Origin: Chitinophaga jiangningensis
GTDB taxonomy: Bacteria > Bacteroidota > Bacteroidia > Chitinophagales > Chitinophagaceae
Assembly: GCF_900142605.1 (NCBI RefSeq)
Contig: NZ_FRBL01000001.1
Coordinates: forward strand, 62,001-126,000
DNA length: 64,000 nucleotides
Reading direction: 5' to 3'
The position numbers and the translations under genes were made by a program. Numbering within the stretch: position 1 is the stretch's first letter; every line of letters starts with the position of its first letter. Below, in pieces: positions 33,060 to 41,136 of this stretch. The notes below the pieces were generated by a model. The model did not search any database. It saw only the letters and a program-made list of their open reading frames with translations, and was not told the origin of the DNA.

Positions 33060-34172
33060 TCACTCCACCTCTATCCATGGTTCGTATTCCGGTAACTTCC
33101 TGAAAAATATCACTGCCGCCAATACGTGCATCACCCCGATGGCGTACCAGGTTACATCTCCCAAAATCATAAATAACAAAATAAAACTGATCACCAGTAT
33201 CCAACGCAAATGTACCTCCGCATTCATACGAGGGAAATATAATAACACGCGGAACAGTATCAACATAGTGATGCCAGTAATAATGCTGGTTAGTAATGGT
33301 AACAAAGTAAAGTGCCCCGAGGACTGAAAATATAATATAATCGCTTCCGGAATCAGCATTAGTGCATACACACCCACTACCCTGCAGTAATGCCGCCACG
33401 TTGAGATGGGGAGGTTGAGTAGAAACTGCAGGTATATTTCATCAAAAGCCCTATGATGAATCATTAGTTGCGTATGCAATAATACACATACGATCATCCC
33501 TAACTGTAACGCCCGTACGTCGTAAAAATCGCTTTGCCCCATCAGGAAAAAAGTAAGCCACAACACAGCTGCCGACCATAACTTGGTAGTGAATATCTTT
33601 CTTGGAAAAGCGGTAAACAACTCATAATAGAAGTATAATACCGATGGTTTCACAAATAACCTGTTTAACCAGCGCGAAAACCAGCTCGTCAGGAAAAATA
33701 CATCCGGCTGCCACAACTTCTTCTCATATAACCACATGGGCCAGATACACATGGCTATATTAAATAACAGTATGATGCCTGCCGGGATATAGTAATGTTT
33801 GTATATACCAAAGACTGCTGCAATACCTCCGTAAATAAATACCGGCAGGTACATCCGAAAGTGAAGTCGCATCCACAATGGTCGCCGCTCACTGTCAGCC
33901 ATGCAGGTCATGGTATCATAGAGGAAACTGTATTGCGGTAATTGAAATGTTTTTATAACAAATCCGATACATTTGAAATTGTATAATAACCACAGTCCTA
34001 ACACCAGGGCAAGGAAACCCGTGCTGGACAAAAAGCCTTCCATCAGCCCCATATGGTAATACAACAGGTTGGCTCCATTTACCACACCAAAGAGGAAATA
34101 GAAGAGTACCAGGAAAAACCCGGTATTTTCCACATAAAATCGGCGGACAAAAATCCGGTTAAATACGCCCAT
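33060..34172 (-). CDS. ABC transporter permease-like membrane protein
   Basis: Protein of 370 residues with roughly eight to ten hydrophobic segments, starting near residue 18 (FFLVLFYFLFGVVNG). No solute-binding or peptidase domain. It begins one base after the stop of an ABC ATPase gene, so the two are translationally linked and should form one transporter, probably an exporter. The substrate is unknown. It converges on the microprotein array; whether the two are linked in function is open. Confidence 0.75.
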   Translation of the reverse strand: MGVFNRIFVRRFYVENTGFFLVLFYFLFGVVNGANLLYYHMGLMEGFLSSTGFLALVLGLWLLYNFKCIGFVIKTFQLPQYSFLYDTMTCMADSERRPLWMRLHFRMYLPVFIYGGIAAVFGIYKHYYIPAGIILLFNIAMCIWPMWLYEKKLWQPDVFFLTSWFSRWLNRLFVKPSVLYFYYELFTAFPRKIFTTKLWSAAVLWLTFFLMGQSDFYDVRALQLGMIVCVLLHTQLMIHHRAFDEIYLQFLLNLPISTWRHYCRVVGVYALMLIPEAIILYFQSSGHFTLLPLLTSIITGITMLILFRVLLYFPRMNAEVHLRWILVISFILLFMILGDVTWYAIGVMHVLAAVIFFRKLPEYEPWIEVE

Positions 34173-34173
34173 G

Positions 34174-34815
34174 CTAGTTCAGAATGAGGTTTTTATTTTC
34201 GATAGTGAGCGTACCTGCAACAGTGAGCTGGCTGCTATCCAGCGGTTGATGGGAGGTAATAATAAAACTCACCCCGGCCGAATGACTGTCCTGTATAATC
34301 CCATACAATTGCGCCAGGGTTTTGGTATCAATGGTGATCAGCGGCTCATCCAGCAGGATAATAGCAGGGTTGCCCACAAAGGCCAGTACCAGACTCAATT
34401 TCTTCAGCATACCACTGGAATAGCTGCTCACCGGGTTATTCACAAAGTTATCCACACCCATTTGAGTCGCCATTGCAAATACGGGTGCGCGGTCCCCTCC
34501 TTTGGTCCGGAAATAGAGCTCCAGTAAGTCCCTGCCCGTCAGATACGCCGGGTATAAAGGCTCCGCCTCGGCATAATTGATCAGGCGGCGGTATTGTACC
34601 GGCTGCCGGCGACTATTCACCGTTCCGTTCAGCAGAATCTCCCCCCGGAATGGCAACAAACCCGCCATCACCTTCATGGTAGTGGTTTTGCCGGCTCCGT
34701 TCTCCCCTTTCAGCCAGTAGATCCCTGTGGACAGCTCCAGCTTCGGTATATCCAGCACTGCAAAGTCCTGATAGTTCTTGCTCACCGACTCCATCGTAAT
34801 AACCTTATCGGCCAT
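34174..34815 (-). CDS. ABC transporter ATP-binding protein
   Basis: Protein of 213 residues. Walker A is GENGAGKTT near residue 38, the signature is SSYSSGMLKK near 130, Walker B is AIILLDEP near 155 and the H-loop is ITSHQP near 188. Single-domain cytoplasmic ATPase that pairs with the following permease gene. First gene of a two-gene operon divergent from nrdB. Confidence 0.92.
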   Translation of the reverse strand: MADKVITMESVSKNYQDFAVLDIPKLELSTGIYWLKGENGAGKTTTMKVMAGLLPFRGEILLNGTVNSRRQPVQYRRLINYAEAEPLYPAYLTGRDLLELYFRTKGGDRAPVFAMATQMGVDNFVNNPVSSYSSGMLKKLSLVLAFVGNPAIILLDEPLITIDTKTLAQLYGIIQDSHSAGVSFIITSHQPLDSSQLTVAGTLTIENKNLILN

Positions 34816-35228
34816 ATGAAAATTATTAATCCTGTAAATATGAAAAATTGTATATGAATATCCTCAAATTGTCACATTTTTTCATCGACTTTTTTTGCAT
34901 TGACCATCATTCACTTAGATAATTCAGTATAAAAAACAGGCATATATCTTGTTAGTTTACACACATAAAAAATAATCCAATGTGCTTTGCTAAAAATACT
35001 GTAAAACCTAATACCAGCTTGATGTTTAATAATACCCACACTGTTTTTCCACACCTGTTGAAAACTATATCTTCCCTACTAACTAATCGCTCTTACATTT
35101 GTAATCCTGGGCGTATGGATTTCGAAAGAATGAATTGGAAATGATGTAGCGTGGTATAAAGAATTTTAGTCATGCTAACCCCCTAAAGGAAAATCAGAAA
35201 CCTTCGACAGTACCCATAAAATATTTAT
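34816..35228 (+). promoter_or_regulatory. Intergenic region upstream of nrdB with a -7 box
   Basis: This 413-bp AT-rich region separates the ABC ATPase gene from nrdB. A TACATTTG box at 35094-35101 fits TAnnTTTG and would start transcription about 120 bases before nrdB. TTTTCCACA at 35045-35053 is one base off the DnaA-box consensus TTATCCACA. No clear NrdR box, RNA gene or ORF is seen. Confidence 0.35.
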
Positions 35229-36203
35229 ATGAACAACGAGAATGAAATTCTTTTAAAAGAGAACAAGGACCGTTTTGTGTTATTGCCAATCAACTACCCT
35301 AAAATCTGGGAGCAATATAAAAAACACGAAGCGAGTTTCTGGACAGCAGAGGAAATTGACCTTGGCAGTGATTTAAAGGATTGGGCTAACCTGAATGATG
35401 GCGAGCGTCACTTTATTTCACATGTACTGGCATTCTTTGCAGCTAGTGATGGCATCGTTAACGAAAACCTGGCTGTGAATTTCATGAGTGAAGTGCAGAT
35501 CCCTGAAGCTCGTTGCTTCTATGGATTCCAGATTATGATGGAGAACATCCACTCCGAAACTTATGCGCTCCTGATCGATACATATGTTAAAGATCCGGTT
35601 GAAAAAGATAGACTGTTCCATGCCATCGACACCGTTCCTGCGGTGAAGAAGAAAGCAGAGTGGGCACTCCGCTGGATTGAGAATGGTTCCTTTGCTGAGC
35701 GACTGGTAGCTTTCGCCGCTGTAGAAGGTATCTTCTTCTCTGGTAGCTTCTGCTCTATCTTCTGGCTGAAAAAACGCGGCCTGATGCCTGGTCTGACCTT
35801 CTCGAACGAGCTCATCTCCCGCGACGAAGGCCTGCACTGCGAATTCGCCTGCCTGCTCTACAGCATGCTGGAAAGTAAACTGAGTGAAGAACAGGTACAT
35901 GCCATCATCGGTAATGCCGTGGAAATTGAGAAAGAGTTTGTAACAGACGCACTCCCTGTAGATCTGATCGGTATGAACTCCCGCCTGATGCAACAATACA
36001 TTGAGTTTGTTGCCGACAGATGGTTGTCTGAACTGGGCTACAGCAAAATATTTAATGCTACCAATCCTTTCGACTTCATGGAAATGATTTCCCTCCAGGG
36101 TAAAACCAATTTCTTTGAAAAACGTGTAGGTGACTATCAAAAAGCCGGCGTACTCGGCGGCAACAAAGAATCACAGACCTTCAGTCTGGAAGAAGATTTC
36201 TAA
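35229..36203 (+). CDS. nrdB: Ribonucleotide reductase class Ia small (beta) subunit
   Basis: Protein of 324 residues that generates the tyrosyl radical for deoxyribonucleotide synthesis. It closely follows the eukaryotic R2 pattern (FFAASDGIVNENL, VQIPEARCFYGFQIMMENIHSE, VEGIFFSGSF). Metal ligands include Asp74, Glu105 and His108. The radical residue Tyr112 (SETYALLIDTY) is present, so it is not a tyrosine-less class Ic enzyme. The C-terminal FSLEEDF is the tail that docks on NrdA. It lies 35 bp before nrdA. Confidence 0.96.
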   Translation: MNNENEILLKENKDRFVLLPINYPKIWEQYKKHEASFWTAEEIDLGSDLKDWANLNDGERHFISHVLAFFAASDGIVNENLAVNFMSEVQIPEARCFYGFQIMMENIHSETYALLIDTYVKDPVEKDRLFHAIDTVPAVKKKAEWALRWIENGSFAERLVAFAAVEGIFFSGSFCSIFWLKKRGLMPGLTFSNELISRDEGLHCEFACLLYSMLESKLSEEQVHAIIGNAVEIEKEFVTDALPVDLIGMNSRLMQQYIEFVADRWLSELGYSKIFNATNPFDFMEMISLQGKTNFFEKRVGDYQKAGVLGGNKESQTFSLEEDF

Positions 36204-36238
36204 TCTAAAGTTTTTCTAACCTCTTAAATTCACCACCC

Positions 36239-38611
36239 ATGTTCGTAATTAAAAGAGATGGCAGGAAAGAAGCAGTGAAATTCGATAAAATCACTGCCCG
36301 TATCGAGAAGCTCTGCTATGGCTTCAACACAGAATATGTTGACGCAATTGATGTAGCTAAAAAAGTGATTCAGGGATTGTATGATGGCGTAACAACAACC
36401 GAACTGGACAACCTGGCCGCAGAAACTGCTGCCTCCCTTACAACTAAGCACCCGGACTATGCCCTGCTGGCTTCCCGCATAGCAGTGAGCAATCTGCATA
36501 AAAATACAGAGAAGTCGTTTTCCAAAACGATGAAAATCCTGTACGAATACGTAGATCCAAAAGTCGGCAAACCTGCACCATTATTGTCTGATGAAGTATA
36601 TGAAATCATCGAGAAAAATGCAGAACTGCTGGATTCTACCATCATCTACGACCGCGACTTCGCATTTGACTATTTCGGTTTTAAAACACTGGAAAGATCT
36701 TACCTGCTGAAAACTGACGGCCGTATCCGTGAACGTCCGCAGCACATGTTCATGCGTGTGTCTGTCGGCATCCACAAAAACGACATCGAGTCTGCCATCA
36801 AAACCTATAACCTGATGAGCGAGCGCTGGTTTACACATGCTACTCCAACACTGTTCAACTCAGGTACACCAAAGCCACAGATGTCTTCCTGCTTCCTGCT
36901 CACCATGCAGGACGACAGCATCGAAGGTATCTATGACACCCTCAAACAAACGGCAAAAATTTCCCAGAGCGCCGGCGGTATCGGATTAAGCATCCACAAC
37001 ATCCGCGCTACGGGTTCTTATATCAGCGGCACCAACGGTACCAGCAATGGTATCATCCCTATGCTGCGCGTATTTAACGATACCGCACGCTATGTGGATC
37101 AGGGCGGTGGTAAACGTAAAGGCGCCTTCGCTATTTACCTGGAACCATGGCATGCCGATATCTTCGAATTCCTGGACCTGCGTAAAAACCACGGTAAAGA
37201 AGAGCTGCGCGCACGCGACCTGTTCTATGCCCTCTGGACACCAGACCTGTTTATGAAACGTGTAGAAGCAAATGGTGACTGGTCACTGTTCTGCCCACAC
37301 GAAGCACCAGGACTCCACGAATGCTGGGGTGAAGAGTTTGAAGCGCTGTACGAAAAATATGAAAAAGAAAACCGTGCCCGCAAAACTGTAAAGGCACAGG
37401 ACCTCTGGTTCGCCATCCTGGATGCGCAGATTGAGACTGGTAACCCATACATTCTGTATAAGGATGCAGCCAACCGCAAATCCAACCAGCAGAACCTGGG
37501 TACTATCAAGAGCTCTAACCTCTGTACAGAAATCATCGAATACACCGACGCTAACGAGGTAGCCGTATGTAACCTGGCTTCCCTGGCTCTGCCACGCTTC
37601 GTGGTAGACGGTCAGTTCGACCACCAGAAACTATATGATGTAACCTACCAGGCTACACTCAATCTGAATAAAATCATCGACGAAAACTACTACCCTGTTG
37701 AAGAAGCAGAACGTAGTAACAGACGTCACCGCCCAATCGGCCTGGGTGTGCAGGGACTGGCAGATGCCTTCATCCTCATGCGCTATCCATTCGAAAGCGA
37801 TGAAGCCAAACAACTCAACAGCGAAATATTTGAAACCATCTACTTCGCTGCCATGACGGCATCCAATGACCTCGCGAAAAAAGACGGCGCCTACGAAACC
37901 TACGCCGGCTCCCCTGCTTCAAAAGGTATCTTCCAGTTCGATATGTGGGGGGTAACACCTTCTCCACGCTGGAACTGGGCAGCGCTGAAAGCATCTGTGA
38001 AAAAAGACGGTATCCGCAACTCCCTGTTGCTGGCACCAATGCCTACTGCCTCTACTTCTCAGATCCTCGGTAACAACGAGTGCTTTGAGCCATATACTTC
38101 CAACATCTACACCCGTCGCGTACTGAGTGGTGAATTTGTGGTAGTAAACAAACACCTCCTGAAAGACCTGGTAGAACTGGGCCTGTGGGATAACGATATG
38201 AAGAATAAAATCATTGCTTACAATGGTTCTATCCAAAATATCAACGAAATCCCTACCAACATCAAGGAGCTGTATAAAACAGTATGGGAAATCAAACAAC
38301 GTAACATCATCGATATGGCTGCTGACCGCGGTGCGTTCATTTGCCAGTCACAGTCGCTCAACCTGTTCGTAGATACACCAACCACCGGTAAACTGACTTC
38401 CATGCACTTCCACGCCTGGAAAAAAGGTCTCAAAACCGGTATGTACTACCTGCGTACACAGGCAGCCGCTCAGGCCGTACAGTTCACTGTTGAAAAACAG
38501 GCCGGACAACAAGTACAACCTGTAGTAGGAACTAAAGAGCCTTCTATCGACGATATTCCGGTAGGTGCCGTTTGCACCATGGAAGAAGGTTGCGTAACCT
38601 GCTCTGCATAA
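36239..38611 (+). CDS. nrdA: Ribonucleoside-diphosphate reductase alpha subunit
   Basis: Catalytic subunit, 790 residues. An ATP-cone (about 1-90, opening FVIKRDGRKEAVKFDKI) gives overall allosteric control by ATP and dATP. The ten-stranded barrel contains HATPTLFNSGTPKPQMSSCF with the first active-site cysteine, NLCTEIIEY near 420, and LAPMPTASTSQILGNNECFEP. The C-terminal CVTC pair near the last residues regenerates the active-site disulfide. Co-transcribed with nrdB and ended by a strong terminator. Confidence 0.97.
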   Translation: MFVIKRDGRKEAVKFDKITARIEKLCYGFNTEYVDAIDVAKKVIQGLYDGVTTTELDNLAAETAASLTTKHPDYALLASRIAVSNLHKNTEKSFSKTMKILYEYVDPKVGKPAPLLSDEVYEIIEKNAELLDSTIIYDRDFAFDYFGFKTLERSYLLKTDGRIRERPQHMFMRVSVGIHKNDIESAIKTYNLMSERWFTHATPTLFNSGTPKPQMSSCFLLTMQDDSIEGIYDTLKQTAKISQSAGGIGLSIHNIRATGSYISGTNGTSNGIIPMLRVFNDTARYVDQGGGKRKGAFAIYLEPWHADIFEFLDLRKNHGKEELRARDLFYALWTPDLFMKRVEANGDWSLFCPHEAPGLHECWGEEFEALYEKYEKENRARKTVKAQDLWFAILDAQIETGNPYILYKDAANRKSNQQNLGTIKSSNLCTEIIEYTDANEVAVCNLASLALPRFVVDGQFDHQKLYDVTYQATLNLNKIIDENYYPVEEAERSNRRHRPIGLGVQGLADAFILMRYPFESDEAKQLNSEIFETIYFAAMTASNDLAKKDGAYETYAGSPASKGIFQFDMWGVTPSPRWNWAALKASVKKDGIRNSLLLAPMPTASTSQILGNNECFEPYTSNIYTRRVLSGEFVVVNKHLLKDLVELGLWDNDMKNKIIAYNGSIQNINEIPTNIKELYKTVWEIKQRNIIDMAADRGAFICQSQSLNLFVDTPTTGKLTSMHFHAWKKGLKTGMYYLRTQAAAQAVQFTVEKQAGQQVQPVVGTKEPSIDDIPVGAVCTMEEGCVTCSA

Positions 38612-38641
38612 TAACAACGGGTTATAAATTAGTAAGTACAG

Positions 38642-38671
38642 AAAAGGCGCTTCAAAATGAAGCGCCTTTTT
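38642..38671 (+). terminator. Intrinsic terminator of nrdBA
   Basis: Arms AAAAGGCGCTTCA and TGAAGCGCCTTTT (38642-38654 and 38658-38670) with a three-base loop and a T run. Confidence 0.9.
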
Positions 38672-38726
38672 CATTCCCCAAATTACCTAGTGAAAAATAG
38701 TAGTCCTATCAAGATTAATCTTTATA

Positions 38727-38734
38727 TAATTTTG
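38727..38734 (+). promoter_or_regulatory. -7 box of the SusD-like gene
   Basis: TAATTTTG fits TAnnTTTG, about 32 bp before the start codon. No clear -33 partner. Confidence 0.35.
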
Positions 38735-38765
38735 CAGCGCTAAACACTCCAAAACACCTATGTCT

Positions 38766-40391
38766 ATGAAAAAAATCAGCTATGCCGCCGCCCTGCTCGT
38801 GCTGGCTGCATGCTCCACCTCCGACCCCGTAATCCCTGTTACGCCTCCTGTAGTGGATTCCAGCAAAGTGGATATTACCGTCTATGACGCCACCAAATGG
38901 GCAGCCGACAAGCCCTATGGCCAACAGCGTGCAGGCGTTACCGTAAACCTGTATAAATCGCAGGCCGACTTTGCCGATAACAAAATTGCCTTTACCAGGT
39001 CCACCGACGTTAATGGTAAAGCACAGTTTACCGGCATACCCGACGGAGAATATTATATCGAAGCTAAACTCGACACCCTTTCCAATATGCCCTGGCGCAG
39101 CAATAATGAAGGCTACACCTTCGACTCACTGTATCAGCAATACACCGTAAACTCACCCATGAACGATAACCTCCCCTATGGTGGTAACTTCATCTATAAA
39201 GACCTGAACGGGGACGGCGTACTGGATACCAACGACTATACGAAACTGCCAGCGCAAAAAGTAAGCGCCGCCGCGGCCAAAACTAACAGCATTAGGATAA
39301 TGATTGGGGTCCGGACCAACTCCGAATTTCAACCTTTCACAACTTCACAGGAAGCTAAAGATGCCCTGAATGTACTGTATAATGACATACACGCCTGGCA
39401 CCAGCTGGTAACCGTTGCCGATGCAGTGCTCACACAGGATGCCAACTGCAACGGCATCGCCGCCTATTGCGACCTGGACACCTATAAAATGAATGCGTTC
39501 AATAACATAACCACCAGGATATGGAACAATGGCATCTCCCTGATTAACAAAGCTAACCGCATGATGCAGTATGGCGTAAAAGCTACCGGCGACAGCAGCT
39601 ACTACGCGCATGCCATCGGTGTCCGCGGGTATGTGAAAATGCAATTGGCGGACCTCTTCGGTTCCTTTCCTAACTATAATACCTTGCTGCCCTTAAAAAC
39701 GATTTACCAGACCCAGAGTAATACTGTTCGTACCAATATCGAGGCAGACCTGAATACTGCCTACCGAATGCTGCCAGCGCTCACCAGCACTAACCGGGAC
39801 CGTAGTAAACTGTCGAAAGAAGCTACTAATGCCCTGCTAGTGCGGAATGCCCTGAACAATGGTCAATATGCCACGGCCGTTGCCATCGCCATGCCTATAT
39901 TCGATAACGACAGCGCGGTGATCCTGGAAATGGACAAATCAAATACCTATACCAGCAGTACCAGTCGTGAAATTTTATGGGGAGATAATAAAGAGATCAC
40001 CAATGCTGATCTTAAAGTTATTTTCAAGAAGGGTAACTATCTCCCTATCATCAACCTAAATCAGCTGGTTACCACCCATGCGGAAGCATACGCACAGGTA
40101 GGCCGACGGGATGAAGCCATCGGCAGGATTAACATGATTGCCTCCCGCTCCGGCCTTACACCTTATCCACAGCCGTGGTCGCAAAGCATCATTGCAACAA
40201 TGGAAAAAATTCAGCTGCAAACATTTACTGACCAGGCGATTGAAGGGATCACCCTACGATCATTGGTACGCTGGAACATTCAGCTGAATAGTCTGGGACC
40301 GTTGGGCTTTCAGCCGCATAACGCACTGATGCCGGTGCCGATGTCGTTTGTGGATCAGTATCCGAATATTGTACAAAATCCAGGGTATTAA
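38766..40391 (+). CDS. Orphan SusD/RagB-like lipoprotein with N-terminal beta-sandwich domain
   Basis: Protein of 541 residues; an in-frame ATG at 38760 adds two residues. The lipoprotein signal ends LAAC (Cys16-18). Residues about 35-110 form a Cna-B or carboxypeptidase-regulatory-like domain (VTVNLYKSQADFADNK, TDVNGKAQFTGIPDGEYYIEAKL). The rest resembles SusD: helical TPR-like core, then INMIASRSGLTPYP and the standard ending NALMPVPMSFVDQYPNIVQNPGY. SusD proteins bind glycans at the cell surface and cap a SusC TonB-dependent transporter. No susC is next to it, which is unusual, and the N-terminal domain is an unusual addition. Confidence 0.8.
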   Translation: MKKISYAAALLVLAACSTSDPVIPVTPPVVDSSKVDITVYDATKWAADKPYGQQRAGVTVNLYKSQADFADNKIAFTRSTDVNGKAQFTGIPDGEYYIEAKLDTLSNMPWRSNNEGYTFDSLYQQYTVNSPMNDNLPYGGNFIYKDLNGDGVLDTNDYTKLPAQKVSAAAAKTNSIRIMIGVRTNSEFQPFTTSQEAKDALNVLYNDIHAWHQLVTVADAVLTQDANCNGIAAYCDLDTYKMNAFNNITTRIWNNGISLINKANRMMQYGVKATGDSSYYAHAIGVRGYVKMQLADLFGSFPNYNTLLPLKTIYQTQSNTVRTNIEADLNTAYRMLPALTSTNRDRSKLSKEATNALLVRNALNNGQYATAVAIAMPIFDNDSAVILEMDKSNTYTSSTSREILWGDNKEITNADLKVIFKKGNYLPIINLNQLVTTHAEAYAQVGRRDEAIGRINMIASRSGLTPYPQPWSQSIIATMEKIQLQTFTDQAIEGITLRSLVRWNIQLNSLGPLGFQPHNALMPVPMSFVDQYPNIVQNPGY

Positions 40392-40443
40392 TTTTATAAA
40401 GACAATGGCTACCGGTTGGTAGCCATTGTCTTTATAAAATTAA
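40388..40443. terminator. Bidirectional terminator with a 26-bp perfect stem
   Basis: Arms 40388-40413 and 40418-40443 are exact complements with a four-base loop. The left arm overlaps the stop codon of the SusD-like gene. It serves this gene and the convergent methyltransferase gene. Confidence 0.9.
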
Positions 40444-40462
40444 ACAGTTATTCCTATCCTTT

Positions 40463-41053
40463 CTACTCCTCTTCCTCCACTCCCCACTGCTCCAGCAACG
40501 CATTATACTGCCCTTCCGGTAATCCTGGCTGATCATAATGACCGGCCAGCGATTTCTGACGCATCGCCTCGTAGATACTCACTGCGCAAGCCACAGAAAT
40601 ATTAAGCGACTTAATAATCCCCATCTGCGGAATGATAAAGTTACCATCCACCTGTTTGAGCAACTCCTCACTTACCCCGAAATGCTCGTTACCGAATACC
40701 AGGGCCACCGAACCGGTAAAATCAATATCATACAGACTCACTGCATCATGGGCCAGGTGAGTGGCCAGTATTTTGTCGTATTTGGCACGTAATGCGGCAA
40801 TACAGGCCTCCATATTGTCAAATTGATGGATGGTAAGCCATTTGGCCGCAGAACTGCTGCTCCTGGCCCCCCATTTCTTATGGCGGGGAATCATCGTATT
40901 TAATACATAAATTTCCTGGATACCAACGGCATCGCATGTACGCATTACTGCCGAAATATTGTGCGGGTCCTGCACATTTTCCAGCACTACCGTCAAATTA
41001 CCCTGTCGTTTATTCAAAACCGACATCAATCTTTCCCGTCTTTCTGGTGTCAT
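40463..41053 (-). CDS. trmH: TrmH/SpoU family RNA 2'-O-ribose methyltransferase
   Basis: Protein of 196 residues from ATG 41053; a longer frame to 41116 adds a non-conserved stretch. TrmH proteins methylate the 2'-OH of G18 in tRNA. SPOUT knot motifs are VLENVQDPHNISAVMRTCDAVG near the N-terminus, ALVFGNEHFGVSEE in the middle and IPQMGIIKSLNISVACAVSIYEAMRQK near the end. Other SpoU members act on rRNA, so the exact target is inferred from length and similarity to TrmH. Confidence 0.87.
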   Translation of the reverse strand: MTPERRERLMSVLNKRQGNLTVVLENVQDPHNISAVMRTCDAVGIQEIYVLNTMIPRHKKWGARSSSSAAKWLTIHQFDNMEACIAALRAKYDKILATHLAHDAVSLYDIDFTGSVALVFGNEHFGVSEELLKQVDGNFIIPQMGIIKSLNISVACAVSIYEAMRQKSLAGHYDQPGLPEGQYNALLEQWGVEEEE

Positions 41054-41136
41054 ATCAAAAAAAATATTTATCCTGAAGGCCGTAAAATTACGAAATAAGG
41101 TAATTTCACCCCACATTATTAAATCTATACAAACCT

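Noticed and set aside
31211..33399. Longer minus-strand ORFs across the repeat array (31211-31423, 31872-32084, 32090-32380, 32173-32517, 32833-33399)
   Set aside because: They are not kept in frame or length between the copies, while the plus-strand 43-codon frame is. They read through the RNA structures and look like shadows.
34816..35228. NrdR box or replication origin upstream of nrdB
   Set aside because: Only one near-match to a DnaA box and no convincing NrdR pair were found.
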